DNA of 64,000 bases, from the NCBI GenBank assembly GCA_009363875.1, contig CM018686.1:10726001-10790000 (forward strand), given 5' to 3'. Origin of the DNA: Mikania micrantha. Lineage: Eukaryota > Streptophyta > Magnoliopsida > Asterales > Asteraceae. Positions 46,435-56,322 of the stretch are shown piece by piece. Under the pieces are notes generated by a model that did no database searches, was not told the origin of the DNA, and saw only the letters and a program-made list of their open reading frames with translations. The position numbers were made by a program, and so were the translations under genes. Numbering within the stretch: the stretch's first letter is position 1; the number at the start of each line of letters is the position of its first letter.

Positions 46435-47300
46435 TTATATGAAAGTTGCGGAGACATTATTAATTCCTTTTTTGCTACAAACACTACATATATATAATTC
46501 ATCTTCATCGTAACCTAGCATGGCTTCACCCAAATCAATGTGATAACAAAGAACCCCAAAATTCATAGCAAAATATAACCATTTAAAAAAAATAAAAACT
46601 ATGTTACGCAAATGAACAAAAGTAACAAAAACTAGCATATTATTCAAAAATGAGAATATATTGCATTTTGCTTTTAAAAGATAAATTGTCACAATATAGA
46701 CATATAAACAAAGAATAAAACCCATCTTTGATATACCTTCTAAAATATTCTTCCTTGGCAACACTCGATCGATTGTGCATGTACGCTCTATCAACACTTC
46801 CATGGATGCTATAAGAAACATACTTATGCTTCTCATCGCTTATGCTACATCTTCAATCTAATTCCACCCATCTTCCTAAGGTTAGGGATGATTAGACACA
46901 ACTTTAATATCACTGTCTTTATCTATTTTCAAAGGAATAATCAACAGCTAATATAGATTCCTTACCTTGAGCAATGATTCCAGAGACGAGGATACCCAGA
47001 ACGTTGATGGCTTGGCCGGCCGACTAGAGCGACTCCAGTTCCAAGCCGACACCTGCTTGAAGTGAGTTCGGCAGGTCCTTAACGGCTTTGGATGCGACAT
47101 CATGAATCACAACAGTTTCCTTCTTGATCCCACATCTAAATTCCTTAATGGCCTCGGTTTGTCAAGCAGATGATGGTACCGTTGTGACACCATAAATCCC
47201 ACCGGTGCGTGGCGGCTGCCGGTATGCCCGTCAAATGCATCGGCGGTGGCCATTGATTGGAGTAGGTGGGGCTGGTTCCAAAATCCATCACGATTGCTTC
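46435..47300 (-). pseudogene. Gene-like fragment captured inside the TIR element (unrecognised)
   Basis: The block 47300-46965 is clearly GC-richer than its surroundings. Read on the minus strand, a frame with few stops includes RQPPRTGGIYGVTTVPSS, IKKETVVIHDVASKAVKDLP and INVLGILVSGIIAQGK. It ends at a consensus 5' splice site CTCAAG|GTAAGG near 46964. A further minus frame lies at 46836-46435. Internal stops interrupt it. I do not recognise the source protein; composition and splice site are the evidence for gene capture. The alternative is a decayed element-encoded gene. Confidence 0.35.
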
Positions 47301-47515
47301 GTCAACATTCACATCTAGGGTTTTATAATTTGTTATTTTTCACGTATTTAATTTAAATATATATTTAATTTGAAAATTAATAATTTCCTTATATAATGGA
47401 TGAGAGTTTTACTAAAATACCCTTTAAAAATAGAAAAAAAGCAAAATAATTTGTAATTATGTGATTGGTTGGAAGTAGTTTTCTTAGTTTTCTTAGAAAT
47501 AGGGAGTCCTTCCCC

Positions 47516-47516
<1 letters not shown>

Positions 47517-47570
<54 letters not shown>

Positions 47571-47575
47571 GTACA
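47517..47575. repeat. (CA)n then (TA)n microsatellite
   Basis: About sixteen CA units run into about ten TA units, separating the end of one TIR element from the start of a fold-back MITE. Confidence 0.95.
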
Positions 47576-47875
47576 GGGGAAGATTCAAATGTTAACCCTC
47601 CCTTATATCGTTAACCCGTGTTAACCTGGCATTTTTTGCCCGAATCTTTGTTTTTTTTCATGGTTTTTGTTATACATTACACTAAATGTAAGTAAATTAC
47701 ACTTACTTACATTTGTAAATAATTTCTAAACGGTGATCAATTAGCAAAAACACAAAAAAAAACCCCCTATTTATGTATAATAAAAACCATGAAAAAAAAC
47801 CAAAAATTCGGACAAAAAATGCCGGGTTAACACGGGTTAACGATATAAGGGAGGGTTAACATTTGAACCTCTCCC
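47576..47875 (+). mobile_element. Fold-back MITE, copy 4
   Basis: GGGGAAGATTCAAATGTTAA to TTAACATTTGAACCTCTCCC, with arms containing CATTTTTTGCCCGAATC and the reverse complement. The left arm has lost the TTCATCACCGTTTAG portion, so the hairpin is asymmetric. Confidence 0.85.
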
Positions 47876-47964
47876 TATATAAAAAACCAAAGATTCGGGC
47901 AAAAAATGTCGAGTTAACACGGGTTAATGATATAAGGGAGGGTTAACATTTGAACCATCCCCTA
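47876..47964 (+). mobile_element. Fold-back MITE, right-arm fragment
   Basis: Only the outer part of a right arm is present (AAGATTCGGGC, GAGTTAACACGGGTTAATG, TTAACATTTGAACCATCCCC). Confidence 0.8.
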
Positions 47965-47971
47965 TATATAT

Positions 47972-48333
47972 ACCCTTCCTTATAGCGTTAACCGCTTAAC
48001 CCTAGCGTTTTTTGCCCGAATCTTAGTTTTTTTTTCATGGTTTTTATTATACATAAATAGAGGGTTTCTTTTTTGTGTTTTTGCTAATTCATCACCGTTT
48101 AGAAGTTATAGTAAGTGTAACTTACACTTACTATAACTTCTAAACGGTGATGAATTAGCAAAAACATTACACTTACTATAACTTCTAAACGGTGATGAAT
48201 TAGCAAAAACACAAAAAAGAAACCCTCTATTTATGTATAATAAAAACCATGAAAAAAAACTAAGATTCGAGCCAAAAAAGCTAGGGTTAAGCAGTTAACG
48301 CTATAAGGTAGGGTTAACATTTGATCCTTCCCC
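47972..48333 (+). mobile_element. Fold-back MITE, copy 5 (internally duplicated)
   Basis: The left arm begins at CCCTTCCTTATAGCGTTAAC (outermost bases missing). The right arm ends TTAACATTTGATCCTTCCCC. A stretch of about 56 bp around TTACACTTACTATAACTTC is duplicated at 48124-48230. It shares the CGCTTAACCCTAGCG variant with the 39854 copy. Confidence 0.85.
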
Positions 48334-48347
48334 TATATATATATATA

Positions 48348-49348
48348 GGGGAAGGATCATAAGAAAACCACTCATTTTCAAGAAAACTAGGGTATTTGAG
48401 TAATCCTGCACACATTAATTTAGGCAATTAAATTAGTTTTAATACAAATTCCTTAAATATCTCTTTCTCTCTTAAGTATCTCTTTCTCTCTCTTACTATC
48501 AATTGAAACACAGAAAATGGAAAATCAGAAGTTGAGAATCTTTTACGATTTCTTGCCAAAAAATAATAAATGTTTGTTTTTTTGTCGTGCCTTTTTAGTA
48601 TATGCGTGTGTGTTTACGTATACGTAATCAAGTTAGATGTGAACTTACACTTGGTGTTTTTAACATTTGCCTTTACATCAGGCATGATTACATATACGTA
48701 ATCAGGTTACATATGCAATTACATTATTGTGTTTTTGTTGATTACATACATGTAATAAGATCATATGTACACACATGGTCATAAACATGTGTTTGGTTTA
48801 ATTTTTTTATATCTTTTTTTTGTTGTTACATAGATGTAATCAAATGACATGTGTTGTTTTTTTTATTATTTTGTTATTTTTTGTTTGATTACGTACATAT
48901 ATGTAATCAAATAACATGTATGAAAACACACAACTAATTGTATGCCTATTATATATGTGTAATCATGTAAACTAGATTCCTTGGTTACATATACGTAACC
49001 TGGTCGATTAGTTGAAAAATTCTGATTTCGTAATTTGGTTTTTCTGAACAAAGAAATCTAGATTGTTAAATTTTTTTTTGATTGAAATATCCATTTTTTA
49101 ATTATTTTATACATAAATTAAAAAAGAAGATATGTAATCCGATATTTTAGGAATTTAACTAATTTAAAGGAGAGAGAAACTAATTGTGTTGTCTACTATA
49201 CCCTTTTACTATAAATACTAAATCCCTTAATTAATATTATTTATAATCTTGCCTAAACGATCTCAACCATTGATTACAATAATCAACGATATATTAATGG
49301 TTTTCTTAGTTTTCTTCAAAAAGAGAGTTTTCTGTGGAGCCCTTCCCT
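48348..49348. mobile_element. Non-autonomous TIR element, same family as 44541-47516
   Basis: Left end GGGGAAGGATCATAAGAAAA, then CACTCATTTTCAAGAAAACT. Reverse-complemented right end AGGGAAGGGCTCCACAGAAA, then ACTCTCTTTTTGAAGAAAAC and a GTTGATTATTGTAATCAATG motif also found at the left of the 44541 element. It contains several TTACATATACGTAA-type palindromes (48600-49000). No coding capacity. Confidence 0.75.
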
Positions 49349-49361
49349 ATACATATATATA

Positions 49362-49763
49362 CGGGTTGGATCCAGTAAGAAGATATTTTTGCATAAGAAG
49401 AGTAAGAAGCAATAGAAATTTGACACGTTATCATAAAACAGTAATACAGTACAAAAAACGAAATACAGTACAAAAAACGAAATACAGTACAAAAAGAAAC
49501 AAAATCCAGTACAAAAAATCAAAAATTTAGTACAAAAAAAATCCAGTACAAAAAAAAAATAAAATACAATACAAAAAACAAAAATCTAATACAAAAAACC
49601 ATAAAAATCCGGTATAAAAAATATAGAACAAATCAAGTACAAAAAAAATAAAAATATAGTATAAAAAATAAGATTTTATACCTAAATTATGTGACACGTG
49701 TCAGATTCTTATTAGTTCTCACTCTTCTTAGGCGAAAAGCTCTTCTTATTTGATCTTTCCCCC
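49362..49763. mobile_element. MULE-type MITE with CAGTACAAAA repeats
   Basis: The terminal inverted repeats extend about 70 bp: left CGGGTTGGATCCAGTAAGAA ... CATAAGAAGAGTAAGAAG ... TTTGACACG; reverse-complemented right GGGGGAAAGATCAAATAAGA ... CCTAAGAAGAGTGAGAAC ... TCTGACACG. The AAATAA..AAG and CCTAAGAAG blocks match the termini of the large MULE. The middle (49440-49660) is a degenerate repeat of about 20 bp, AATACAGTACAAAAAACGAA. Confidence 0.75.
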
Positions 49764-50254
49764 ATATATATATATATATGTACATAACAATGTTTAGTAT
49801 GATAGTGCCTAGTGAAATATTTTACCACAATAGTTTTTATGAAAGTACGATATCATACAACGATGATGATAAGGTATGTTTAATGACTTGTGACTTTATG
49901 GTGTGCTAATGTGCGATGGAAACTGTTACAAGTCTTGCATAATATGATCAACATAGGTGGATTTGACGAATATGTTGTCTTAATTAATCATTATTTTTAT
50001 TTTTTTATTTCATTAGATTTATCAATTTCAGATAAACAAAACCAAAACTTAACACATTTATATAGTTAATTTTACCACTTGAATTAGTTGTATCAGTGTT
50101 AAAATTTAAAATACTTTTAAAAATAGTAGTTAAAACAACATACAAAATAGATGAATCAAAAGTAGAATAAAAAAATTATAAGATGATCCAAACTTACATA
50201 AACACCTTAGAGGCCTTGGATGGAGGGAAACTAACATGTACATGACCCATAATG
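49764..50254. other. AT-rich flank of the chromovirus insertion
   Basis: Nothing recognisable. It borders the target duplication at 50255-50259. The same host sequence resumes after 61648. Confidence 0.6.
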
Positions 50255-50259
50255 ATATT

Positions 50260-52399
50260 TATGATAATCGCGTATGAAGAACTACGTCAGCAACGAATTG
50301 AGCACGTTTGATCGTGTTTAAAATCCACGCTGAATTGGCAGCTGAAACTAATATGGGATGATAGTATGCGAAAAACGATGAATGTGGGCGAAAACCGTGC
50401 GCGAAACGGAGTTACGGATTGTTCGGAATCGCGAAATGAAGTTTTCGTCGAAAAACAGGTGAAAAAGGGTTGGGGCGTACGCCCCAGGTCAAGTGATGTT
50501 CCCAGGCGATGCGCGCGGATCCCGCTGAAAATATCTGATGTCCCCTTGTCCACGCGGTACGCCTGGTGTGGTGGCCGGTGTCCAGGCGATGCGCCTGGGG
50601 TGCGCAGGTCGTGCAACTTGCTTAAAAATCCAGATTTTTCATTCTTATCACAATCTCAACCTTCCTCTCGACGTTACCAGCTCTTACACACGAAAATCTT
50701 CATCCAATTCATCATTTCTTTGTATTTGAAGGCCTAACGACGTTTAGATCACATCTAGAAGCGTTAAAACAAGTTCTGATCATCATTTCATCCGTTGGAA
50801 TCTGTCAGATTAGGTAATGGTTCATTTTAAACCTTCTAGTTTGATTTTTATTGATTAAATCTTGAGTTTGAACGTAATGATATAGTTAGGGTTGTTGATT
50901 ATTGCCTAGATGATGGCTAGGATTAATTTTGAATGACAAACTCGAACTGTTAACGGGTAAATCCTTGTTTTGAGCCGTTGTAATGCCCGGTTTGCATGGA
51001 ATCATAACAATGGTTATAATGGTTTAAACCATTTGATTATGAAAATGTAGATGATTAGTTTGATTAATCCTTGACATGCAAGGTGAAAGCCATGTGTTTC
51101 AAACTAATCACAGTTATTAACATACTCATTGGAACGATTATCTGATGGTTTTGATAACAGTCAGATCAGTATGCTAAACATGGTTATTAAACCTACTCTA
51201 ATATTACATTGTGATATTCCATGATATTTGGGTAATCAATAACAAGGATTAATCATTCCTAAGCCATTAAACTTTCTAGAGACTACTTTAACATTATGAT
51301 CAACAACATTAACTATTTGGTTAATCTGAGATTATACTGATTAATCAAGGGAGTCATCAACTTAGTATTAGGAACCTGAATCAGTATAGGTTCCTACATT
51401 ATCATAAATTGTATGATATTACATTAAAATATGTAAATAAATACTAAACCTCGGGTTGATGACTGTTAAGGCAATGTCTTTGACATTGGACGTTCAAAAG
51501 GATTTAATCAGCAAGTTAAAACATAAATAACATATCAAACATAAACTAATGCAGAATCTTATCAATAGCACCAGTTGCGTGTGTTTCTACTGCTTTGAGA
51601 CATCAAGTGAGTTTCGTACAACCCCTTTTCTCTTTACTGTTTTATAAACATCGGGGTAACTCTACAAACTGTTTTCTGAACATATGATATGCATCACTGA
51701 TATCTGTGTGATTTCATGTGACTTTTTGTGTGATTTCATGGGATTTTGCCGTTAGTAAAAACTATCACAGTATCAAAAGTCCTCATTCGTGAACTGTATC
51801 TAGTGAACCCATGTGCGGCCGAACAGGAACCATTGGTAGTACTATTGGCTGACAACCCATTTGCTGGGAGGATTGCATCTCCCCTGGTGTGAATGTTTGG
51901 TACCTGTTTCCATAACAACTTCTTAATGTTAGTAATAGACATTAAGATAATGAGGCAATAATATATTTACCGACGGGTAGTATCTTCGTGAACAAACAAC
52001 TGTCCGAAAGGAACTAGATACGGGTCCCATGGTTATCCGGAACTGAACTTTTTGTGAACATTACTTATCATATCATATTGTTCTAACTGAACTGTCGAAC
52101 TCACCAGCTTTGTGCTGACGTTTCAAACTTAACATTTTTGCAGGACAACGGTGAAGACACAGTGAGGATGCACTTCACATAGTTGAACCCTAATGTAACA
52201 TAATGTGAAATAAACTAAGTGGTTATATTACTGTAGTGACGAAACCTTTGTATTATATTTATTCTGAGTAAATCTGTGTGCTGTGATATCGGTTCAAGTA
52301 AGTCACACCTCATCTCTGAGACATCACCACTATGCTTCCGCAACCAATAGAATGAGACGTATGACATCATCTCAGGTGACGAGAGGTGGGGGTGTGACA
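50260..52399 (+). repeat. 5' LTR of the chromovirus
   Basis: Starts TATGATAATCGCG (the 3' copy has TGTGATAATCGCG, so the second base is mutated here) and ends GGGGGTGTGACA. It contains short ORFs identical in both LTRs that are not genes. Confidence 0.95.
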
Positions 52400-52402
52400 G
52401 GG

Positions 52403-52415
52403 TGGTATCAGAGCC
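52403..52415 (+). other. Primer-binding site
   Basis: TGGTATCAGAGCC lies three bases after the 5' LTR and is complementary to the 3' end of initiator tRNA-Met, the usual primer for minus-strand synthesis. Confidence 0.92.
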
Positions 52416-52752
52416 ACAGGTTATAGAATTTAGGTGGATTTAGAGACCTAGATTATAACCATAGGCTCGTATAGTGACACAGAGAGCACCGACACATTAA
52501 TAACGAACAAAACTTGTTTTTGAATTAAGCCAGGATAATCAGGTGCTACGAATTCCAGTTATGAGTGGCCAGCATAACTGAAATTCGTAACACGTGTGCA
52601 TTCTAGTTTGATTTAATTCAAGCAGAACACTAACAACAGTAATGACGAATAGTTGCGTTAAGATAGGAGGACGTCTCATGTCATGTGTATGTTGAATATT
52701 TTATTCAATATTTATTTTATGGTACTGATCTGAGAATTTTGTTTATACAGCG

Positions 52753-53544
52753 ATGGCAGACCAAGGGGAAAGATACATTTATCAGCGGTTTCCTTATGTG
52801 GTATTGGACGATACACCGAGCTCGAGTTCGGATTCTGACTCCGATCCGTCGGAGGTATCTGCAGCTGCTTCTCAGGCTGATATACCGTTGCCACAGACAC
52901 CACCGGCACCAGTACCAGCACCAGTACCGCCACCACCACCAGCATTTCCGATTATACCTAGTCCTCCTCACTCACCTCCGGCTGAACCAGTTGCTGATCA
53001 GAGACAGAGTATTACACCTCCTAGAGTACCCGCTTGGGACGGGTTGCGGCGTATGCGGGGTCAAGCCCGCAAAACCACAGGATTGCCTCCGCGACATCAG
53101 ATGGCTCCACGGGATGAGCCACAGGCTGTCCATGAGGTGGGAGAATCCTCCCACCAAGCCGAGTTGCGGGCGCAGGTGCAGCAGATCTCTCAGGATTTAC
53201 AGGCTCTGAGACAGGATGTACATCAACACCATACTCTTCATGAGGACACTCGCCATACCGTTCTGGAGATCCTCACGTCTCACCTGACCCTTATGGAGCA
53301 GGTGAATGTCTTAGGTGCTACTACTCAGGCTTGGAGAGCGACGATGGAGGATCGACTTCGGAGAACCTGGAGACAGGCGCTGGTAGTTACCTTTTGGCAG
53401 GAGGTAGCATTGTGGAGCGAGAGATGGGTGTATTTGAGGCAGTTTGTGAGCACCATGAGTTTGGAGGCTCGGCTGATGATGGTAGCTATAGTGATGGCTG
53501 CTATAGCTATAGTGATTTCCTGCTTACCGTTCTTTATACGGTAA
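52753..53544 (+). CDS. Extra ORF upstream of gag: Pro-rich, coiled coil, C-terminal hydrophobic segment
   Basis: A 263-residue intact frame not related to gag or pol motifs that I know. Residues about 18-40 are Ser/Asp-rich (DDTPSSSSDSDSDPSE), 45-80 Pro-rich, and 128-175 predict a coiled coil (AELRAQVQQISQDLQALRQD). Residues about 238-262 are strongly hydrophobic (LMMVAIVMAAIAIVISCLPF), resembling a tail anchor. A 3' splice site (GTTTATACAG) ends at 52750, just before the ATG. The stop codon TAA lies within a consensus 5' splice site, ATACG|GTAAGT (53540/53541). Other Asteraceae gypsy elements, from memory, have Pro-rich/coiled-coil ORFs here with an EVGESS motif, which is present; a hydrophobic tail is not something I recall. 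Unlike gag-pol it has no frameshift. Function unknown. Confidence 0.75.
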   Translation: MADQGERYIYQRFPYVVLDDTPSSSSDSDSDPSEVSAAASQADIPLPQTPPAPVPAPVPPPPPAFPIIPSPPHSPPAEPVADQRQSITPPRVPAWDGLRRMRGQARKTTGLPPRHQMAPRDEPQAVHEVGESSHQAELRAQVQQISQDLQALRQDVHQHHTLHEDTRHTVLEILTSHLTLMEQVNVLGATTQAWRATMEDRLRRTWRQALVVTFWQEVALWSERWVYLRQFVSTMSLEARLMMVAIVMAAIAIVISCLPFFIR

Positions 53545-54735
53545 GTACGATGAGGGACGTTCATTTTGGTTGTTGTTTGTATAGACGGATAGGTTGACAG
53601 TACGTGATGCATAGGGAAAATTTTGATTGTGAAACAGATTTCCCTTTAATTGGTTTTGATGTTTGGTGTGTTGGTAGCTTATGTACAAAACTTTAGATTG
53701 TAACAAAGTTGATCTAGTGGTAATCAAATGGTTGTTTAGTAATATTTGTTTGAAATTCGTGGTGTTGGCTATTGTATATCTATCTATGAATATCGGAACG
53801 TATCAGCGTGAGAACATATCAAAATCCTGTGTGGTACAATTTCAAAATCCTGTGTGGTACAATTTCAAAATCCTGTGTAGTAACGTTTCAAAATCCTGTG
53901 TGGGACAATTTCAAAATCCTGTGTGGTACAATTTCAAAATCCTGTGTGGCACAATTTCAAAATCCTGTGTAGTAACGTTTCAAAATCCTGTGTGGTACAA
54001 TTTCAAAATCCTGTGTGGTACAATTTCAAAATCCTGTGTGGTACAATTTCAAAGTCCTGTGTGGCAACATATCAAAGTCCTGTGTGGCAACATATCAAAG
54101 TCCTGTGTGGCATCATTTCAATTGTCTGTGTGACAAACATATCAAAGTCCTGTGTGGCAACATATCAAAGTCCTGTGTGGCATCATTTCAATTGTCTGTG
54201 TGACAAACATATCAAAGTCCTGTGTGGCAACATATCAAAGTCCTGTGTGGCATCATTTCAATTGTCTGTGTGACAAACATATCAAAGTCCTGTGTGGCAA
54301 CATATCAAAGTCCTGTGTGGCATCATTTCAATTGTCTGTGTGACAAACATATCAAAGACCTGTGTGGCAACATATCAAAGTCCTGTGTGGCAACATATCA
54401 AAGTCCTGTGTGGCAACGTTTCAACGTCCTACATGATCTGATATCCAAAAACATGTAAACAATAACATATCTGTATTAATATCATGAAGCAGTGAGCTGA
54501 GTGATGATATGACATGTTTTTGAATGTAGGACTAAGTATAACTACAAACCTTTGTATAATCATGGTTCATTGAGAACATATTGGGATTATATCAAGTAGT
54601 TATACTGTATTTGCTATAATCACATTTTCAACTTCATAAAGTTTCAGTATAACTGAATATGATTGAGTTTATGTGATCAAATGGGTTATATATTTAATGT
54701 TCCTAACTGACCTGAGTTTGTCTGCATGTTGGCAG
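53541..54735 (+). other. Candidate intron between extra ORF and gag
   Basis: It begins GTAAGTACG after ATACG at 53540 and ends TGTCTGCATGTTGGCAG at 54735, with branch-point-like CTAAC/CTGAC at about 54703-54711. Removing it joins the extra ORF to gag in the gag frame (two bases of a split codon at 53539-53540, one at 54736, then one codon, then the gag ATG at 54740). The middle is a minisatellite. Confidence 0.6.
53812..54432 (+). repeat. 23-bp minisatellite with 70-bp higher-order unit
   Basis: The basic unit is AAAGTCCTGTGTGGCAACAT plus ATC, with variants ending TACAATTTC, AACGTTTC or CATCATTTC. From about 54072 two 23-bp units and one 24-bp unit (with AATTGTCTGTGTGACAAAC) form a 70-bp repeat present about four times. 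The unit has no stop in any plus frame, which explains the overlapping long ORFs; I do not regard these as genes. Confidence 0.95.
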
Positions 54736-54739
54736 AATA

Positions 54740-55545
54740 ATGGCTCCCAAACGAGGTCGTCCGACTAAGAGATCTATCAGGAACATTACTAACCCTGAGC
54801 CGAATCAAGTTCCACCAGTAAATACGGAATCGAATCCAGATCCACAGGTTAATCTGGAAACAAATACTGATCCACCAGTGACCCCTGGAGGGAACACTGC
54901 TCCACCTGCTGGTGCAGGTGGATCCGAATCAAACGAAGCCATGATAGCACGGATTGTGCGTGAACAGCTATCGGCTTGTGGTGTTTTGATACCACATCAA
55001 CCTCATATCACTGCGGGTCTGGTGGGGACCACGCTCATAACGAACATACTGTTACTGGTGGCAATGCGGAAACTCATCATACCACTGGCACAACTACAAC
55101 TACTCCTGATCCACCACGACAGGGATGTACTTACAAGTATTTCGCTTCCTGTAACCCTCCTACTTTCACTGGTAAGGAAGGAGCGGCTGGATTGCTAAGG
55201 TGGATCGAGGAAATGGAAACGAAACTTAAAATCAGCCAGTGTCTAGAGGAGCATAAAGTGTCTTATGCTGCCTGTTCTTTCAAAGAATCTGCTTTGACCT
55301 GGTGGAATACCCAGGCAAAAACGTTGGGCTCAGCTACAGTTGACTCAATGGGCTGGAATGAGTTTAAAACTCTGATTAGATCAGAGTACTGCCCACTCAC
55401 TGAAATACAAAAGCTCCAGGAGGAATTCTGGAATCACACGATGATCGGAGCTGACTGTTTAGCGTATACTCATCGTTTTCATGAACTCACATGTTTACTT
55501 CCCGACATGTTTCCTACTGAAGCAGATTAATCGAGAAGTATATTA
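54740..55545 (+). pseudogene. gag (capsid region), frameshifted
   Basis: Gag forms the virus-like particle. It starts MAPKRGRPTKRS, with an Asn/Pro/Thr-rich N-terminal part. The frame changes between about 55000 and 55040, then the capsid-like domain follows (YFASCNPPTFTGKEG, LRWIEEMETKL, LTWWNTQAKT, FKTLIRSEYCP, then EFWNHTM). A missing base near 55526 creates the TAA at 55528-55530 and the frame resumes as VPQIRGMV. At least two single-base changes thus prevent full-length Gag. Confidence 0.88.
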
Positions 55546-55550
55546 AGGGT

Positions 55551-56270
55551 TTGGTTCCCCAGATTCGGGGAATGGTGACTGCAGCAGAACCCACAACCCT
55601 TAAACGTGCAATTCTATTGACCACTAAGCTTACCGATGAGGCGGTAAGGAGTGGGATGCTGGTAACAAAAACACAGACGGCCGTGGGCCGTAGTGATGTC
55701 GGTACCTCAAATGTTTCTAAAGGTACCAAACGAAAGTGGTTTGGCAAATCTAAGGCGAGAGCTCCGGCTGAGATCAACCAGAGCAAACAAACTGTGAAAA
55801 ACTACGGTGCTGTTACTACTGAGAAGAAAACTTACATTGGGCAGTCGCCTAAATGTACTCGGTGTTCATTTCATCATACGGGACAGTGTCCTACTTGTGC
55901 CAACTGTAATAGAGTTGGGCACTACACCAAGTATTGTAATTTACCTGCTCGCCAACCAAATCAAGCACCACAACAAACCACTCAAACAAATAGGTCGTGT
56001 TACAAGTGTGGGAGTCCCGACCACTTGATAAGAAATTGTCCAAACAATAACAACATCAATCAGGGGAATGAAGCTAGAGGTAGAGCTTTCCAGATTGGTG
56101 CTACCGAGGCGAGACACGATGCTAACATTGTTACTGGTACGTTCTTACTCAATAACCTATATGCATCAGTTCTCTTTGATACGGGGGCAGATAAGAGTTT
56201 TATCTCTCCTGAATTTGCATTATTACTTTCATTGCCTGCGGTAGAACTAGAAACTTTCCTACGTTATTGA
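55551..56270 (+). pseudogene. gag C-terminus (nucleocapsid) and aspartic protease
   Basis: After the capsid end come two zinc-knuckle-like motifs: CTRCSFHHTGQCPTCANC leading to NRVGHYTKYC, and CYKCGSPDHLIRNC (CCHC), which would bind element RNA. The protease domain has the active-site VLFDTGADKSFIS. A single-base change near 56255-56270 ends the frame; the second protease half (VVGMDWLSDNQAEV) is in the next frame. All catalytic and zinc residues are present. Confidence 0.9.
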
Positions 56271-56322
56271 ACTTGCTAATGGCAAGTTAATCAAAACTAA
56301 CAGTGTCATTCAAGGATGTTCC

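Larger units (their letters stand above)
44541..47516. mobile_element. Large non-autonomous TIR element (GGGGAGGGTTCC / GAAAACC family)
   Basis: The left end GGGGAGGGTTCCGTTGAAAA continues to AAAGAAAACCAAGAAAAC. The reverse-complemented right end reads GGGGAAGGACTCCC, then TAAGAAAACTAAGAAAAC. Both are set in TA or CA/TA repeats. The interior holds a nested Helitron (44944-45221), many palindromes of the form GATTACATATATGTAATC (44880-46380) and a GC-richer gene-like block at 46930-47300. No transposase is present. The shorter element at 48348-49348 belongs to the same family. Confidence 0.72.

Noticed and set aside
50366..50737. ORFs inside the chromovirus LTR (also 59791-60003, and minus-strand 51942-51736 and 61186-60980)
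   Set aside because: They are present because the LTR is duplicated; single-base indels between the LTRs change the reading frame, so coding is not conserved.
52712..52971. Minus-strand Trp/Val/Arg-rich ORFs
   Set aside because: Antisense shadows of the Pro-rich part of the extra ORF, whose repeated CCA/CCG codons leave the other strand open.
53812..54432. Regularly spaced repeats that could be taken for a CRISPR array or a coding repeat protein
   Set aside because: Units are contiguous 23-24-bp tandem copies without unique spacers, in a plant retrotransposon. The long ORFs exist only because the unit has no stops in any plus frame.
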